Source: Magnetococcales bacterium | Lineage (GTDB): Bacteria; Pseudomonadota; Magnetococcia; Magnetococcales; JADFYX01 | Direction: 5' to 3' | Assembly (NCBI GenBank): GCA_015232365.1 | Contig: JADFZU010000011.1 | Coordinates: 1-61,254 of the forward strand | Length of the DNA stretch: 61,254 nt | Shown: one piece after another, positions 17,536-26,150 of the stretch | Numbering within the stretch: the first letter of the stretch is position 1 | How the letters are laid out: each line of letters opens with the position of its first letter | Program-made: the position numbers and the translations under genes | The notes under the pieces: generated by a model | Told to the model about the DNA's origin: nothing | Databases searched by the model: none | What the model saw: only the letters and a program-made list of their open reading frames with translations

Positions 17536-18794
17536 CCCTACACATTAAAAATGTATGGCTCTATGATCAAGGTCAGGTAGATATCCAGATAGATGCAGGG
17601 AAAATCAAGGCTATAGCTCCAAATCTGCCAGAAATAGATGGGGCAGAAAGCTTTGATGGCAATGGAATGGCAGCAGTCTCCGGCCTGGTGAACGGCCACA
17701 CCCATGCTGCAATGAGCCTCTTTAGGGGGTTTGGGGACGATATGCAGTTAATGGAGTGGCTGCAAACCAGAATCTGGCCTGCAGAAGCAAAGCTTACCGA
17801 AGAGGATGTCTACTGGGGAAGCCGCATGGCCTGCATGGAGATGATCCGTTCAGGGACAGTGGCTTTTGAAGATATGTATTGGCACTTTCACGGCATGGCA
17901 AAAGCTGTGGAGGATAGCGGCCTCAGAGCTGGAGTCGGTGCTGTTATGATCGACATCGCCGGAGAGAAGCAGGGCCAGGAGTGCCGGGATCAGGCGGTGC
18001 AATACCTTGAAGAATCAGGGCGTTACTCCGACCGGGTAAAGTTTACCTTAACCCCCCACGCTATCTATACAGTAAGCGCCAAAAGCCTTAGCTGGTCGGC
18101 TGAGTTTTCCGACAAGCACAACCTTCCAGTGCACATTCACCTCTCCGAGACAGCCTTTGAAGTCAGCGAATGCATTAAGCAGAACGGCGTAAGACCGGCA
18201 GTTTATCTAGACCAGCAAGGTCTGCTAACCCCACGGACAATTCTTGCCCACGGGGTCTATCTGGATGATGATGAGTTGGAACTTATAGCCAAACGGGGTT
18301 CAACCATTGTCAGCAATCCAGTATCCAACATGAAACTGGCTGTCGGCGGAGTGTTCCCCTACCAAAAAGCTGCTGAACTTGGCATTCCCATCGGCCTGGG
18401 CAGCGACGGTGCGGCATCCAACAATAGTCTGGATATGTTTCAAGAGGTAAAAACCTTCTCCTTGATCCAAAAACATGCCAACAACGATCCTACAGTTCTA
18501 CCATCAGCTAAAGCCTGGCAAGTTGTTACCGGGGTGGATGCACCACTGATAGGACAAGGTAGCGGAGTCTTGGCAGCAGGTGAAAATGCAGATATACTGC
18601 TCTTGAACCGTGATGAACCAGAGATATGTCCTGAGCATGATTTTGTCTCAAATCTGGTCTATTCTGCCACCGGGCATGTTGTTGACACTGTAATTGTAGC
18701 AGGTAAAATTTTAATGAAAAACCGTGTCATAGACCAAGAGTTGGAGATTCGCCAAGAGGCGACAGCCCGAGCAAAAAGTTTGTGCAAAGTCTAG
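17532..18794 (+). CDS. mtaD: 5-methylthioadenosine / S-adenosylhomocysteine deaminase
   Basis: 420-residue amidohydrolase-superfamily metalloenzyme that deaminates MTA (to methylthioinosine) and often SAH. The first metal ligands are H56-x-H58 (NGHTHAAMS). The other elements follow in order: HIHLSETAFEV, ILAHGVYL and GSDGAASNNSLDMF, which carries the catalytic Asp. Length matches the family. Translation is coupled to the phosphorylase by a 4-bp overlap, so the deaminate-then-phosphorolyse route of Pseudomonas-type MTA salvage is likely. It ends 45 bp before repeat copy C. Confidence 0.93.
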   Translation: MTLHIKNVWLYDQGQVDIQIDAGKIKAIAPNLPEIDGAESFDGNGMAAVSGLVNGHTHAAMSLFRGFGDDMQLMEWLQTRIWPAEAKLTEEDVYWGSRMACMEMIRSGTVAFEDMYWHFHGMAKAVEDSGLRAGVGAVMIDIAGEKQGQECRDQAVQYLEESGRYSDRVKFTLTPHAIYTVSAKSLSWSAEFSDKHNLPVHIHLSETAFEVSECIKQNGVRPAVYLDQQGLLTPRTILAHGVYLDDDELELIAKRGSTIVSNPVSNMKLAVGGVFPYQKAAELGIPIGLGSDGAASNNSLDMFQEVKTFSLIQKHANNDPTVLPSAKAWQVVTGVDAPLIGQGSGVLAAGENADILLLNRDEPEICPEHDFVSNLVYSATGHVVDTVIVAGKILMKNRVIDQELEIRQEATARAKSLCKV

Positions 18795-18838
18795 ATGATG
18801 CTATCTCAAAAACAATCTGTATATTTTTTAACCTGTAT

Positions 18839-19002
18839 TCGATATTAGGGCGTTGATTAATGGTGCAACATATCGGTTTATCCGGTGAATCAAACAGAAA
18901 TAAAGCCACCTTTTTGGTGAGGGGAATTTTTTCTAATTTACCAGAGGAATCAATATGTTGGGTCGGTGAGTTACCAATAGATAGCAAATCCAGTTTTAAA
19001 CC
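18839..19002 (+). repeat. Interspersed palindromic repeat, copy C
   Basis: Element between mtaD and the CHAT gene. Left arm GTGCAACATATCGGTTTATC (about 18862) pairs with the right arm that reads, inverted, CCCAACATATTGATTCCTCT. Central stem-loop GCCACCTTTTTGGTGAGGGG. The right end (aaatccagttttaaacc) matches copy D. It stops just before the AGGA ribosome site of the next gene, so transcripts reaching that gene would carry the folded element in their leader. Confidence 0.7.
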
Positions 19003-19014
19003 AGGACAGTGCTC

Positions 19015-22000
19015 ATGATTCATTCAGAAACTCAACTCACCCTGGTAATTACCAAAAAAGCTGAAGAAGATTCGCAGTTTTCTCTGCTGTTATCTGCTGA
19101 TGACGTCCCTCTTGCTGATGAAACAGTAGTCGACAAAAAAACCTACCTTACTGTCCACCACATGGCTGACGCCTGTCGGCAACTGCTAAAAACTGGCGGC
19201 AACCCTGAGCTATCATCTGACACTATAACCAGTGTTGGCACTGAACTGTTTGCAGCATGGTTTGCCCCTTTTTGGCCAGCAACCAAAAAACTTCTAGCTA
19301 GCAATCAAGACCACCCATGCCACATAACCATCACCTCCAATGAGCCGGATATACTACTACTTCCCTGGGAACTGCTCCAATTTCCTGACGGAACCATACC
19401 CAGTATGGAGGAAAAATTTGGCATACGCCGCCTACCGGCAAGCTGTAAACAGGCAAGTCGCTGCTGCCCCACCCTACCCCCAGGACCTTTAAAACTCCTG
19501 TTTATGGCTGCAACGCCCACAAACTCAGGAGAGATTGACCATGCTGAAGAAGAGGCGGCACTAAGGCAAATTTTGGCCCAAAATGATGTAGATATCTGTC
19601 TGGAGGTGGCCGACTCTGGAACTTTTGCTGAACTAGAGACAATTATACACCAGTTTCAACCCCACCTGGTCCATTTGGTTGGCCCAGCCCTGGTTAAGAA
19701 TGAGAGTGGTTATTTTGGCTTTGAAGATGAGATAGGTAACGCTGACATACGCTCTGCTAACGAGCTATATAATGATCTTTTCAAAAATACCGGAGTTCAA
19801 GGGGTTATAATCTCAGGCCGTGATTTGAGCAGACCATCGCCAGTAGCGGCATTAGGAGCAATAGCGGGAAAACTGGTAGAACTTGGCCTTCCGTTGGCGT
19901 TGAGTTGGGGAGAGTCACTAACCAACCCGTTAGCGGCAGCCTTCGCTCAAAGACTCTACAGAGAACTTGGCGATGGTAAAACCATTGACCACGCTCTTGC
20001 TGAGTCCCGGCGCTCTATATTAGGCGAGTGTGAAACATCTGGTTATCCTGGCTGGATTCTTCCCATGTTATTTTCAACCACCAACCAGAGCCGAATATTC
20101 AATAACTCTCCACAAGCACCAAGGATTCGGCCAAGACCAATGTCGCACACGCTGCCGGCAATGCCCGGCCTTGCCCTAAGCCCTGTCCTCAACCACCGTC
20201 TGCAACGCCGCCCGGTACAACGCCTATTACCTCAACTGTTAGATGGCAGCCTGCAAACCCTTTTGATAACCGGCCCAGAGGGTAGTGGTAAATCAACTCT
20301 AGCATCTCATCTTGCCCAGAATCTAGAGCGGGCCGGATTTACCCCTATTGCCATATCAGGAACCGAGACAACTCCGCTGACTACGGCAAGGGTTTTGGCC
20401 AGCGTTGAAAAAGCTCTACGCCAAGCCTATTTAAAAGATGAATTGGAAATTTTAACCAACCCCAAGATCAGTAAGGAAGACCGCCTAGGCTTTGTAGCAG
20501 CGGTTATGAACCGTCGCAACCAGTTTGTCATGATTCTTGATGGTATGGAGTGGAGCCTAAATAAAGATAGCAACCGTTTTTATGATCCAACAATGGCCCC
20601 ATTCTTTTTCTATATGTTGGACCAGCTAAACGGTAAATCCAGGTTTATAGCCACAAGCCGTGTCACCCCAGTCTCAGGTGGACCGGCTCCCCTACCGGCT
20701 ACATACCGGGCTGAAAATCTTGCTCAACTCTCTCTATTTGAAACAAAACCAGTAGAGATTGAGGTATACAACCAGAACAACTTAAGCAAGGCAGCCATCT
20801 TTCAGCAACCGGTTCCTATTGAAGGTATAGCTGCTGTTATGGGAGTTGACAGTGATAAGGCAAAAGCAATTTTAGAGATCTGGCAACAGGATGGTTTGGC
20901 ACTATTGGATGAACAAGATATACCAGCGGTGTGGCACATTATCCGGCCACTACCCAAAACTCTACCGCAACTTGATGAAAAGAGCCTTCAAACTGGGAAT
21001 AAAGCAGCCGGAGAGTATCTGTTAAACCTGCTAAAAACCAGCAAAACAGACCCCTTGCAACGTACCTGGTTTGATATTGCTACGACAACCATAGAGCATT
21101 TTTTAGCTGCCGATGATTTTGAGCAGGCATTGGCGGTTACCGAACAGGTTAACATCTACCTTGATCAGATGGGCTTTTTCTGGCAGATGGAGAAGATTAA
21201 CAGTAGAGTGCTACAACATCAGCAACACCCTCAACTTCTCTATAATATTTCTGTTGCTCAGCAGCATCAAAACCGTATGCATGAGGCAGCAGCAACCCTG
21301 GAACAAATATTAGCAATATGTGGTGGAACCAATGCAAAGGAGGAGGCTCTCGCCCTGTTTGACCTTGCCGCCATAGATCTTCAAACAGGGACTGTTACAG
21401 AGGCCGTAGGCCGACTGAATTCAGCCTTGGCAATCAACAGAGTTCGCAATGAGAACAAAGGTATTGTTGCCTGTTTGACCCATATTGGCATGATCCTAAT
21501 TCAGGCTAACGACGGAGAGAGTGCTCTTATTCATCTTGAAGAGGCATTGGAGATTCAGCGCCAGCACGCAACGAAGGAAGATGTGGTACTACTACTACCT
21601 TGGATTGGCGACATCCACTTCCGCCAAGGTGATATAGATAAAGCCAAAGAGATGTTTAACGAGGCACTGCCAATTCTACAAGAGCTGGCAGAGAGTACCA
21701 TGGAGGCCCAAGTTCTACACCAACTGGCAACAATAGATCTTAATGATGGAGAATATCTGCAATCCTTTAAACGCTTTGAAAAATCTCTTACCATTAAAAC
21801 TGAGCTTAATGACAAAAAAGGCTGTGCTGCAACATTTTTTCAGTTGGGCCGATTGGCAAAAGAGGTTGGGCAGCAGGATTCATGTATGCGTTTTATCGGT
21901 CTTTGCCACTTGCTAGACAAAGAGATTGGCAATCCAGATGCTGAGCAAGAGCGAAAAATATTTAATGAAATTATTGAATCATTTGGCCTTGAGCAGAAGG

Positions 22001-22104
22001 TAGCAGAAGATATTCTTGCCGATATCTGGAACGATTACAAACTTGATGCTGGCCTGGGATTAGTTGAGGAAACATTTAAAAAACTAACTGCGGATAAAAA
22101 ATAG
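19015..22104 (+). CDS. CHAT-like domain / NTPase / TPR protein
   Basis: 1029 residues from ATG 19015 (AGGA 8 bp upstream); a GTG two codons earlier gives the longer form. Residues 1-150 are unassigned. About 160-350 is a CHAT (caspase-like) region: PLKLLFMAATP, HLVHLVGPAL, and a conserved C-terminal pattern ALSWGESLTNPLAAAFAQRLYRELGDGKTIDHALAESRRSIL. A P-loop NTPase follows (Walker A G420-PEGSGK-S427, Walker B MILD509), then about eight TPR repeats to the end (from about 690). The architecture is that of STAND-type signalling proteins. The usual catalytic His (in GHG) and Cys (in AC-S) positions are Pro and non-Cys here, so proteolysis is doubtful. No signal peptide. Confidence 0.78.
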   Translation: MIHSETQLTLVITKKAEEDSQFSLLLSADDVPLADETVVDKKTYLTVHHMADACRQLLKTGGNPELSSDTITSVGTELFAAWFAPFWPATKKLLASNQDHPCHITITSNEPDILLLPWELLQFPDGTIPSMEEKFGIRRLPASCKQASRCCPTLPPGPLKLLFMAATPTNSGEIDHAEEEAALRQILAQNDVDICLEVADSGTFAELETIIHQFQPHLVHLVGPALVKNESGYFGFEDEIGNADIRSANELYNDLFKNTGVQGVIISGRDLSRPSPVAALGAIAGKLVELGLPLALSWGESLTNPLAAAFAQRLYRELGDGKTIDHALAESRRSILGECETSGYPGWILPMLFSTTNQSRIFNNSPQAPRIRPRPMSHTLPAMPGLALSPVLNHRLQRRPVQRLLPQLLDGSLQTLLITGPEGSGKSTLASHLAQNLERAGFTPIAISGTETTPLTTARVLASVEKALRQAYLKDELEILTNPKISKEDRLGFVAAVMNRRNQFVMILDGMEWSLNKDSNRFYDPTMAPFFFYMLDQLNGKSRFIATSRVTPVSGGPAPLPATYRAENLAQLSLFETKPVEIEVYNQNNLSKAAIFQQPVPIEGIAAVMGVDSDKAKAILEIWQQDGLALLDEQDIPAVWHIIRPLPKTLPQLDEKSLQTGNKAAGEYLLNLLKTSKTDPLQRTWFDIATTTIEHFLAADDFEQALAVTEQVNIYLDQMGFFWQMEKINSRVLQHQQHPQLLYNISVAQQHQNRMHEAAATLEQILAICGGTNAKEEALALFDLAAIDLQTGTVTEAVGRLNSALAINRVRNENKGIVACLTHIGMILIQANDGESALIHLEEALEIQRQHATKEDVVLLLPWIGDIHFRQGDIDKAKEMFNEALPILQELAESTMEAQVLHQLATIDLNDGEYLQSFKRFEKSLTIKTELNDKKGCAATFFQLGRLAKEVGQQDSCMRFIGLCHLLDKEIGNPDAEQERKIFNEIIESFGLEQKVAEDILADIWNDYKLDAGLGLVEETFKKLTADKK

Positions 22105-22150
22105 ATTATCCAACTAGATGTATAAATCAAAAGATATAGGAAAAAAAGTT

Positions 22151-23380
22151 ATGAAACAGGGAAATGTTCTTATTGCCCAAGGTGGAGGGCCAACAGCAGT
22201 TATAAACCAATCATTAGTTGGAGCGGTACTTGAAGCTAGAAAATTTCCTCAGGTAAAGCGTGTCTATGGAGCCTTGCACGGTGTTGCAGGAATTGTTGAT
22301 GAAGATTTTCTCGATTTGACCCAGGAGACAACCAATAACCTTGAACAGGTTGCAGCAACCCCAGGATCTGCTTTAGGCTCTACCCGGATAAAGCCGGACA
22401 AAGCTTTCTGTTCTGAAATGTTAAAAGTTTTGATTGCCCATAATATCCGCTACTTTTTTTATATTGGCGGCAATGACTCATCAGACACTCTACGTATAGT
22501 CCAGGAGTTTGCTGAAAAAAAAGAGTATGAGCTAATCTCGGTCCATATTCCAAAAACCATTGATAACGATCTGGTAATAAATGACCACACTCCAGGATTT
22601 CCATCTGCTGCCAAGTTTGTTGCATCAGCTTTTTCTGGTGTCAATCTAGACAACCGGGCCTTACCTGGAATCTATGTTGGTATAGTCATGGGACGTCATG
22701 CAGGTTTTCTCACTGCAGCCTCTGCCTTGGGACGGAAAAGCCGTGATGATGGCCCCCATCTGATATATCTACCGGAGCGAAACTTTAAAATTTCCAAGTT
22801 TCTAGATGATGTAAAGAAGGTGCATAACCGCCTAGGACGCTGTGTTGTTGCGGTCTCTGAGGGGATTCATGATGCCAAAGGCAACCTAATCACCACCAAA
22901 CTTACCAAAAATGTTGAACGTGATGCCCACGGCAATGTCCAGCTATCCGGCATGGGAGCTTTAGCCGACCTGCTTACCAATAAAATCAAGACCAACCTTG
23001 GTATTGATAGAGTCAGGGGTGACACATTCGGCTATTTGCAGCGCTCATTTTTAGGGGTCGTCTCAGAGATTGACCAACAAGAGGCAAGAGAAGTTGGTGA
23101 GAAAGCTTGTCAATTTGCCTTATGGAATGGTGCAAGTGGCTCAATCACCATCCATAGAAGTGGCGACTATTCTGTTGAGTACCGCTTGGACCCATTGGTA
23201 GCTGTAGCTGGCAAGACCAAGGTGATGCCAGATGAGTTCATAAATAAAGATGGCACCGACGTAACATCTGATTTTCGCATGTATTTAAGACCATTACTTG
23301 GAGGCACTATGCCGGAAGCCTTCCGCCTTAGAGCACCCTTTGTCAAAAAACGTCTTCATAAAAAGAGATCTAAAGAGTAA
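22151..23380 (+). CDS. Pyrophosphate-type 6-phosphofructokinase
   Basis: 409 residues from ATG 22151, which has AGGA 9 bp upstream; an earlier in-frame ATG at 22118 lacks a ribosome site. Phosphofructokinase fold: N-terminal AQGGGPTAVIN, nucleotide/phosphate site IGGNDS (106-110), catalytic PKTIDND (134-140), substrate MGRHAGFL. Asp at the fourth position of GGxDS and Lys in PKTIDND are the marks of PPi-dependent enzymes, against GGDGS/PGTIDND in ATP enzymes. The Asn at 108 replaces the usual Mg-binding Asp. PPi-dependent forms act reversibly in glycolysis and, in some bacteria, on sedoheptulose phosphates. It follows the CHAT gene by 46 bp, possibly in one operon. Confidence 0.85.
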   Translation: MKQGNVLIAQGGGPTAVINQSLVGAVLEARKFPQVKRVYGALHGVAGIVDEDFLDLTQETTNNLEQVAATPGSALGSTRIKPDKAFCSEMLKVLIAHNIRYFFYIGGNDSSDTLRIVQEFAEKKEYELISVHIPKTIDNDLVINDHTPGFPSAAKFVASAFSGVNLDNRALPGIYVGIVMGRHAGFLTAASALGRKSRDDGPHLIYLPERNFKISKFLDDVKKVHNRLGRCVVAVSEGIHDAKGNLITTKLTKNVERDAHGNVQLSGMGALADLLTNKIKTNLGIDRVRGDTFGYLQRSFLGVVSEIDQQEAREVGEKACQFALWNGASGSITIHRSGDYSVEYRLDPLVAVAGKTKVMPDEFINKDGTDVTSDFRMYLRPLLGGTMPEAFRLRAPFVKKRLHKKRSKE

Positions 23381-23417
23381 GGAACAACAAGAGGTTTTTT
23401 ATTCTGTAGCTAACCTG

Positions 23418-23454
23418 CTCTTATCCCTTTGACTACTACCCAAAGAGATAAGAG
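23418..23454. terminator. Stem-loop between convergent genes
   Basis: CTCTTATC with CTTTG pairs with CAAAG and GATAAGAG around a 9-base loop (13 paired bases). It lies between the 3' ends of the phosphofructokinase and the ExeA-like gene. It lacks a good T-run on either side, so termination is plausible but not certain. Confidence 0.45.
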
Positions 23455-23459
23455 TGGGA

Positions 23460-25061
23460 TTATTGTCCAATCATTGGCCTGATAGTGGCTATCTCCGCAA
23501 CAAAAGGTCCGCTTTTTTGGAAATATCTTGGTAGGTTATTAATTTCATTAAGAGCCGCTTTGTAGGAGTCATACTCATTGAGATAGATTATAAAGTGGGT
23601 ACGGTCTTGATATTTAATACGTTTAATATAGAAGGTGTAGTTATTGTGGCCATGATCGGCAATAACCCTATTCAACCAATAGGTTTTTCTATCTGAAGCC
23701 AGCATAATCTGAATGGTGTAGAGTTTTTTATCGCTCTTTTGTAGCCAGTTTTGTGTACTCTGTAGCCGCTCATTCAAGAAGGCTAGCTGGTCAATGCTAT
23801 ACAAGGGGTTTTCATAGCTGATTTTGCTATCTATTTCTTCCGTAGCTACAGCCTCAGCAGTCTTAGCAACAGCCTCAGCAGTGATTTTGTTCTTTTCAGC
23901 ATCTTGCTCTGGCTTCACATCTATCAGGATAGATTTAAGAGGCTTGATAACATCAATAAGTTTCACATCTTTTGTTGGCAGTTTATCATATTTTACATCG
24001 GGAACAGTGTTGACGACTACCGTCTTTGGTTTTGGGACAACTAAAGCGGCAGTTGGCTGTACTACCTTTTGCCGGTTTTCAGGTTGTGAACTGCTGACAT
24101 ATTGACTCTCTTCACCCCCATTTACTATAGAAGATATTGAGGATAGCAGACCGTCTTTTTTAGCCATCTGATAACCGACAAAACCAGCAACTGGTACAGC
24201 TATCACCATTATTATAGCAAGTTTCAGAACTATTTGATGCCAATTTCTTACCGGGATAAATGAACTCTCATCTGCAGCTTTGGCAACATGTTTAGCGGTT
24301 ACGCTATCTTTTTTATCTATGAAAGCGGCCAGCATCGATTTATCAGCAAGTAGATTAATCCGACGGGAGAGTCCGTTGGATAGTTTGCGGATTTTTTTTA
24401 TGGCTCCAGAAGAGAATGGAACCGGACCTCTGTAACCTGCTCCACGCAGACGAAATACAAGATACTCTTTAACCTCGTCCAGATCAAAAGGAGAGAGATA
24501 AAATTGGTACGATATACGCTCTCTTAGTTGACGTATGCTTGGTACAGATAGATTTTCATCAAGCTCTGGCTGTCCAAAAAGAACAAGTTGTAAAAGCTTG
24601 CTCTGTCTGGTCTCCAAATTACTTAACAGGCGGATCTCTTCCAAGGTAGCTAAAGGCATCCCTTGCGCCTCTTCCACCAAGACCACAACCTGCCTTCCCT
24701 CACCATGTTTTTTAAGTAAAAATTCATGCAAAAGCTGCATAACCGACAACTTGTCAGAAGATGCCGAATGGGGAATTCTAAGATCAACAGCAATGGCGTG
24801 AAAAATATTTTCAGGAGTAAGGCTTGGGTTGGCTAAAAAAACTGTCTCAACAGTTTTTGACAACCTGGTTTCCAACATGCGACAGAGGGTGGTTTTACCG
24901 CTGCCAACCTCACCAACCACCTTGAGAATACCTTCGCCTTGAGAAATTGCGTACTCTAAAGCTTCAAGAATCGATCCACGCTTCCCTCCCTCAAAAAACA
25001 CCCTGGTATCTGGAGTGTTGCGGAAAGGGTTGTTATTAAGGCCAAAATATTCATAATACAT
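23460..25061 (-). CDS. ExeA/MshM-like AAA ATPase with SPOR-type C-terminus
   Basis: 533-residue membrane-anchored ATPase of the ExeA/GspA/MshM family. The N-terminus (MYYEYFGLNNNPFRNTPD) is typical. Walker A is G50-EVGSGKT57 and Walker B is VVVLVEEAQG. One membrane helix lies near residues 275-297, followed by a long Pro/Val/Lys-rich periplasmic linker. The last 75 residues (YTIQIMLASDRKTYWLN...FIIYLNEYDSYKAALNEINNLP) resemble a SPOR peptidoglycan-binding domain. ExeA proteins help insert secretin rings through the cell wall; here the likely client is the MshL-like secretin encoded 30 kb away (inference). Confidence 0.85.
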   Translation of the reverse strand: MYYEYFGLNNNPFRNTPDTRVFFEGGKRGSILEALEYAISQGEGILKVVGEVGSGKTTLCRMLETRLSKTVETVFLANPSLTPENIFHAIAVDLRIPHSASSDKLSVMQLLHEFLLKKHGEGRQVVVLVEEAQGMPLATLEEIRLLSNLETRQSKLLQLVLFGQPELDENLSVPSIRQLRERISYQFYLSPFDLDEVKEYLVFRLRGAGYRGPVPFSSGAIKKIRKLSNGLSRRINLLADKSMLAAFIDKKDSVTAKHVAKAADESSFIPVRNWHQIVLKLAIIMVIAVPVAGFVGYQMAKKDGLLSSISSIVNGGEESQYVSSSQPENRQKVVQPTAALVVPKPKTVVVNTVPDVKYDKLPTKDVKLIDVIKPLKSILIDVKPEQDAEKNKITAEAVAKTAEAVATEEIDSKISYENPLYSIDQLAFLNERLQSTQNWLQKSDKKLYTIQIMLASDRKTYWLNRVIADHGHNNYTFYIKRIKYQDRTHFIIYLNEYDSYKAALNEINNLPRYFQKSGPFVAEIATIRPMIGQ

Positions 25062-25187
25062 AGTAATATCAGCTACTTTTCAGGGTTAAAATAAATACTA
25101 TCAAACAATTAGCTAAAGACCATAGTTGAGTTAAAGCAATAATCATACCGCCACACACAAAAGCAGGACAATGTTATGCCCCACTCC

Positions 25188-25217
25188 TTTGCACAACAAA
25201 TACTTATTTGTTATAAT
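25188..25217 (+). promoter_or_regulatory. Sigma70-type promoter for uppP
   Basis: A perfect -10 TATAAT at 25212-25217 lies 18 bp after a -35-like TTTGCA at 25188-25193. The uppP ATG follows 24 bp after the -10, with a GGAGGGTG ribosome site between. No other gene could use it. Confidence 0.6.
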
Positions 25218-25241
25218 GTCTTTTTTCTTGGAGGGTGATCA

Positions 25242-26048
25242 ATGGAGTGGTTGCATGCGGTTTTTTTGGGGCTTATTCAAGGAATAACGGAATTTCTGCC
25301 TATCAGCTCTTCCGGTCATTTAATAATCCTGCCTTATCAACTCGGCTGGCAAGATCAAGGCTTGATCTTTGACGTTGCCGTCAACAGCGGAACCCTGGTA
25401 GCACTGTTAATCTATTTTCGTCGTGATGTTAAAGATCTCTTCATTGGATTTGTTCGCTCCCTGCGTCCCGGTGGTTTAGAGAACAATCAATCTGGTTATC
25501 TAGCCTGGAGTGTAGCTCTAGCAACTATCCCCATAGGTGTATCAGGTCTATTAGTTAAAGATAAGGTGGAAGAGTTTGCCAGGGATCCATCTATTGTAGC
25601 TTATGCCTCGATTGTTTTTGGCGTTTTTCTCTGGCTTGCTGACCGTGGGGCAAATTCAGGAAAAAATCTCTCCAGATTAACCTGGAGAGATGGAATATTA
25701 ATTGGGATTGGTCAAATATTTGCCCTTATCCCAGGTGCATCCCGTTCTGGAGTTACCATGACGGCAGGGCTTTTCCTTGGTTTTGACCGTGAGACATCAG
25801 CAAGGCTCTCATTTTTAATGGCTCTTCCGGTCGGTATTCTGGTTGGAGGCTTGGAGTTTATTGAGCTTATAAAATCGAATCCGTCGACCCAGGAGCTTGG
25901 CTTTGTGGCGGTAGGTTTTTTTGTCGCCATGTTTTCCGCATTAATGATAATAAAATGGTTGCTAACCTGGGTAAAGTCCCGAAATATGACAGTTTTTGTG
26001 GTGTACAGAGTTTTGTTGGGTATAATAATTCTTTTGATAATTCCCTAG
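25242..26048 (+). CDS. uppP: Undecaprenyl-diphosphatase
   Basis: 268-residue integral inner-membrane enzyme (about eight helices) that converts undecaprenyl diphosphate to the monophosphate, recycling the lipid carrier for cell-wall synthesis. The two active-site motifs are intact: QGITEFLPISSSGHL (14-27, with catalytic Glu17) and PGASRSGVTM (with the conserved Arg). Length is normal. Strong GGAGGG ribosome site and a good promoter upstream. It is followed 102 bp later by the large mechanosensitive channel on the same strand. Confidence 0.96.
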   Translation: MEWLHAVFLGLIQGITEFLPISSSGHLIILPYQLGWQDQGLIFDVAVNSGTLVALLIYFRRDVKDLFIGFVRSLRPGGLENNQSGYLAWSVALATIPIGVSGLLVKDKVEEFARDPSIVAYASIVFGVFLWLADRGANSGKNLSRLTWRDGILIGIGQIFALIPGASRSGVTMTAGLFLGFDRETSARLSFLMALPVGILVGGLEFIELIKSNPSTQELGFVAVGFFVAMFSALMIIKWLLTWVKSRNMTVFVVYRVLLGIIILLIIP

Positions 26049-26150
26049 CCAGGGTGTTGCTTATTAAGCTAGAAGGCAGACCAAAAAAGAAGCAAGGCAT
26101 CCAAGGTAAATATTTAAGACTCCATATATAAAATATAAATTGGAAAAATA

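Noticed and set aside
18727-19023. 98-residue minus-strand ORF across mtaD end and the CHAT start
   Set aside because: Lies in repeat C and overlaps two well-supported genes on the other strand; no ribosome site or family match.
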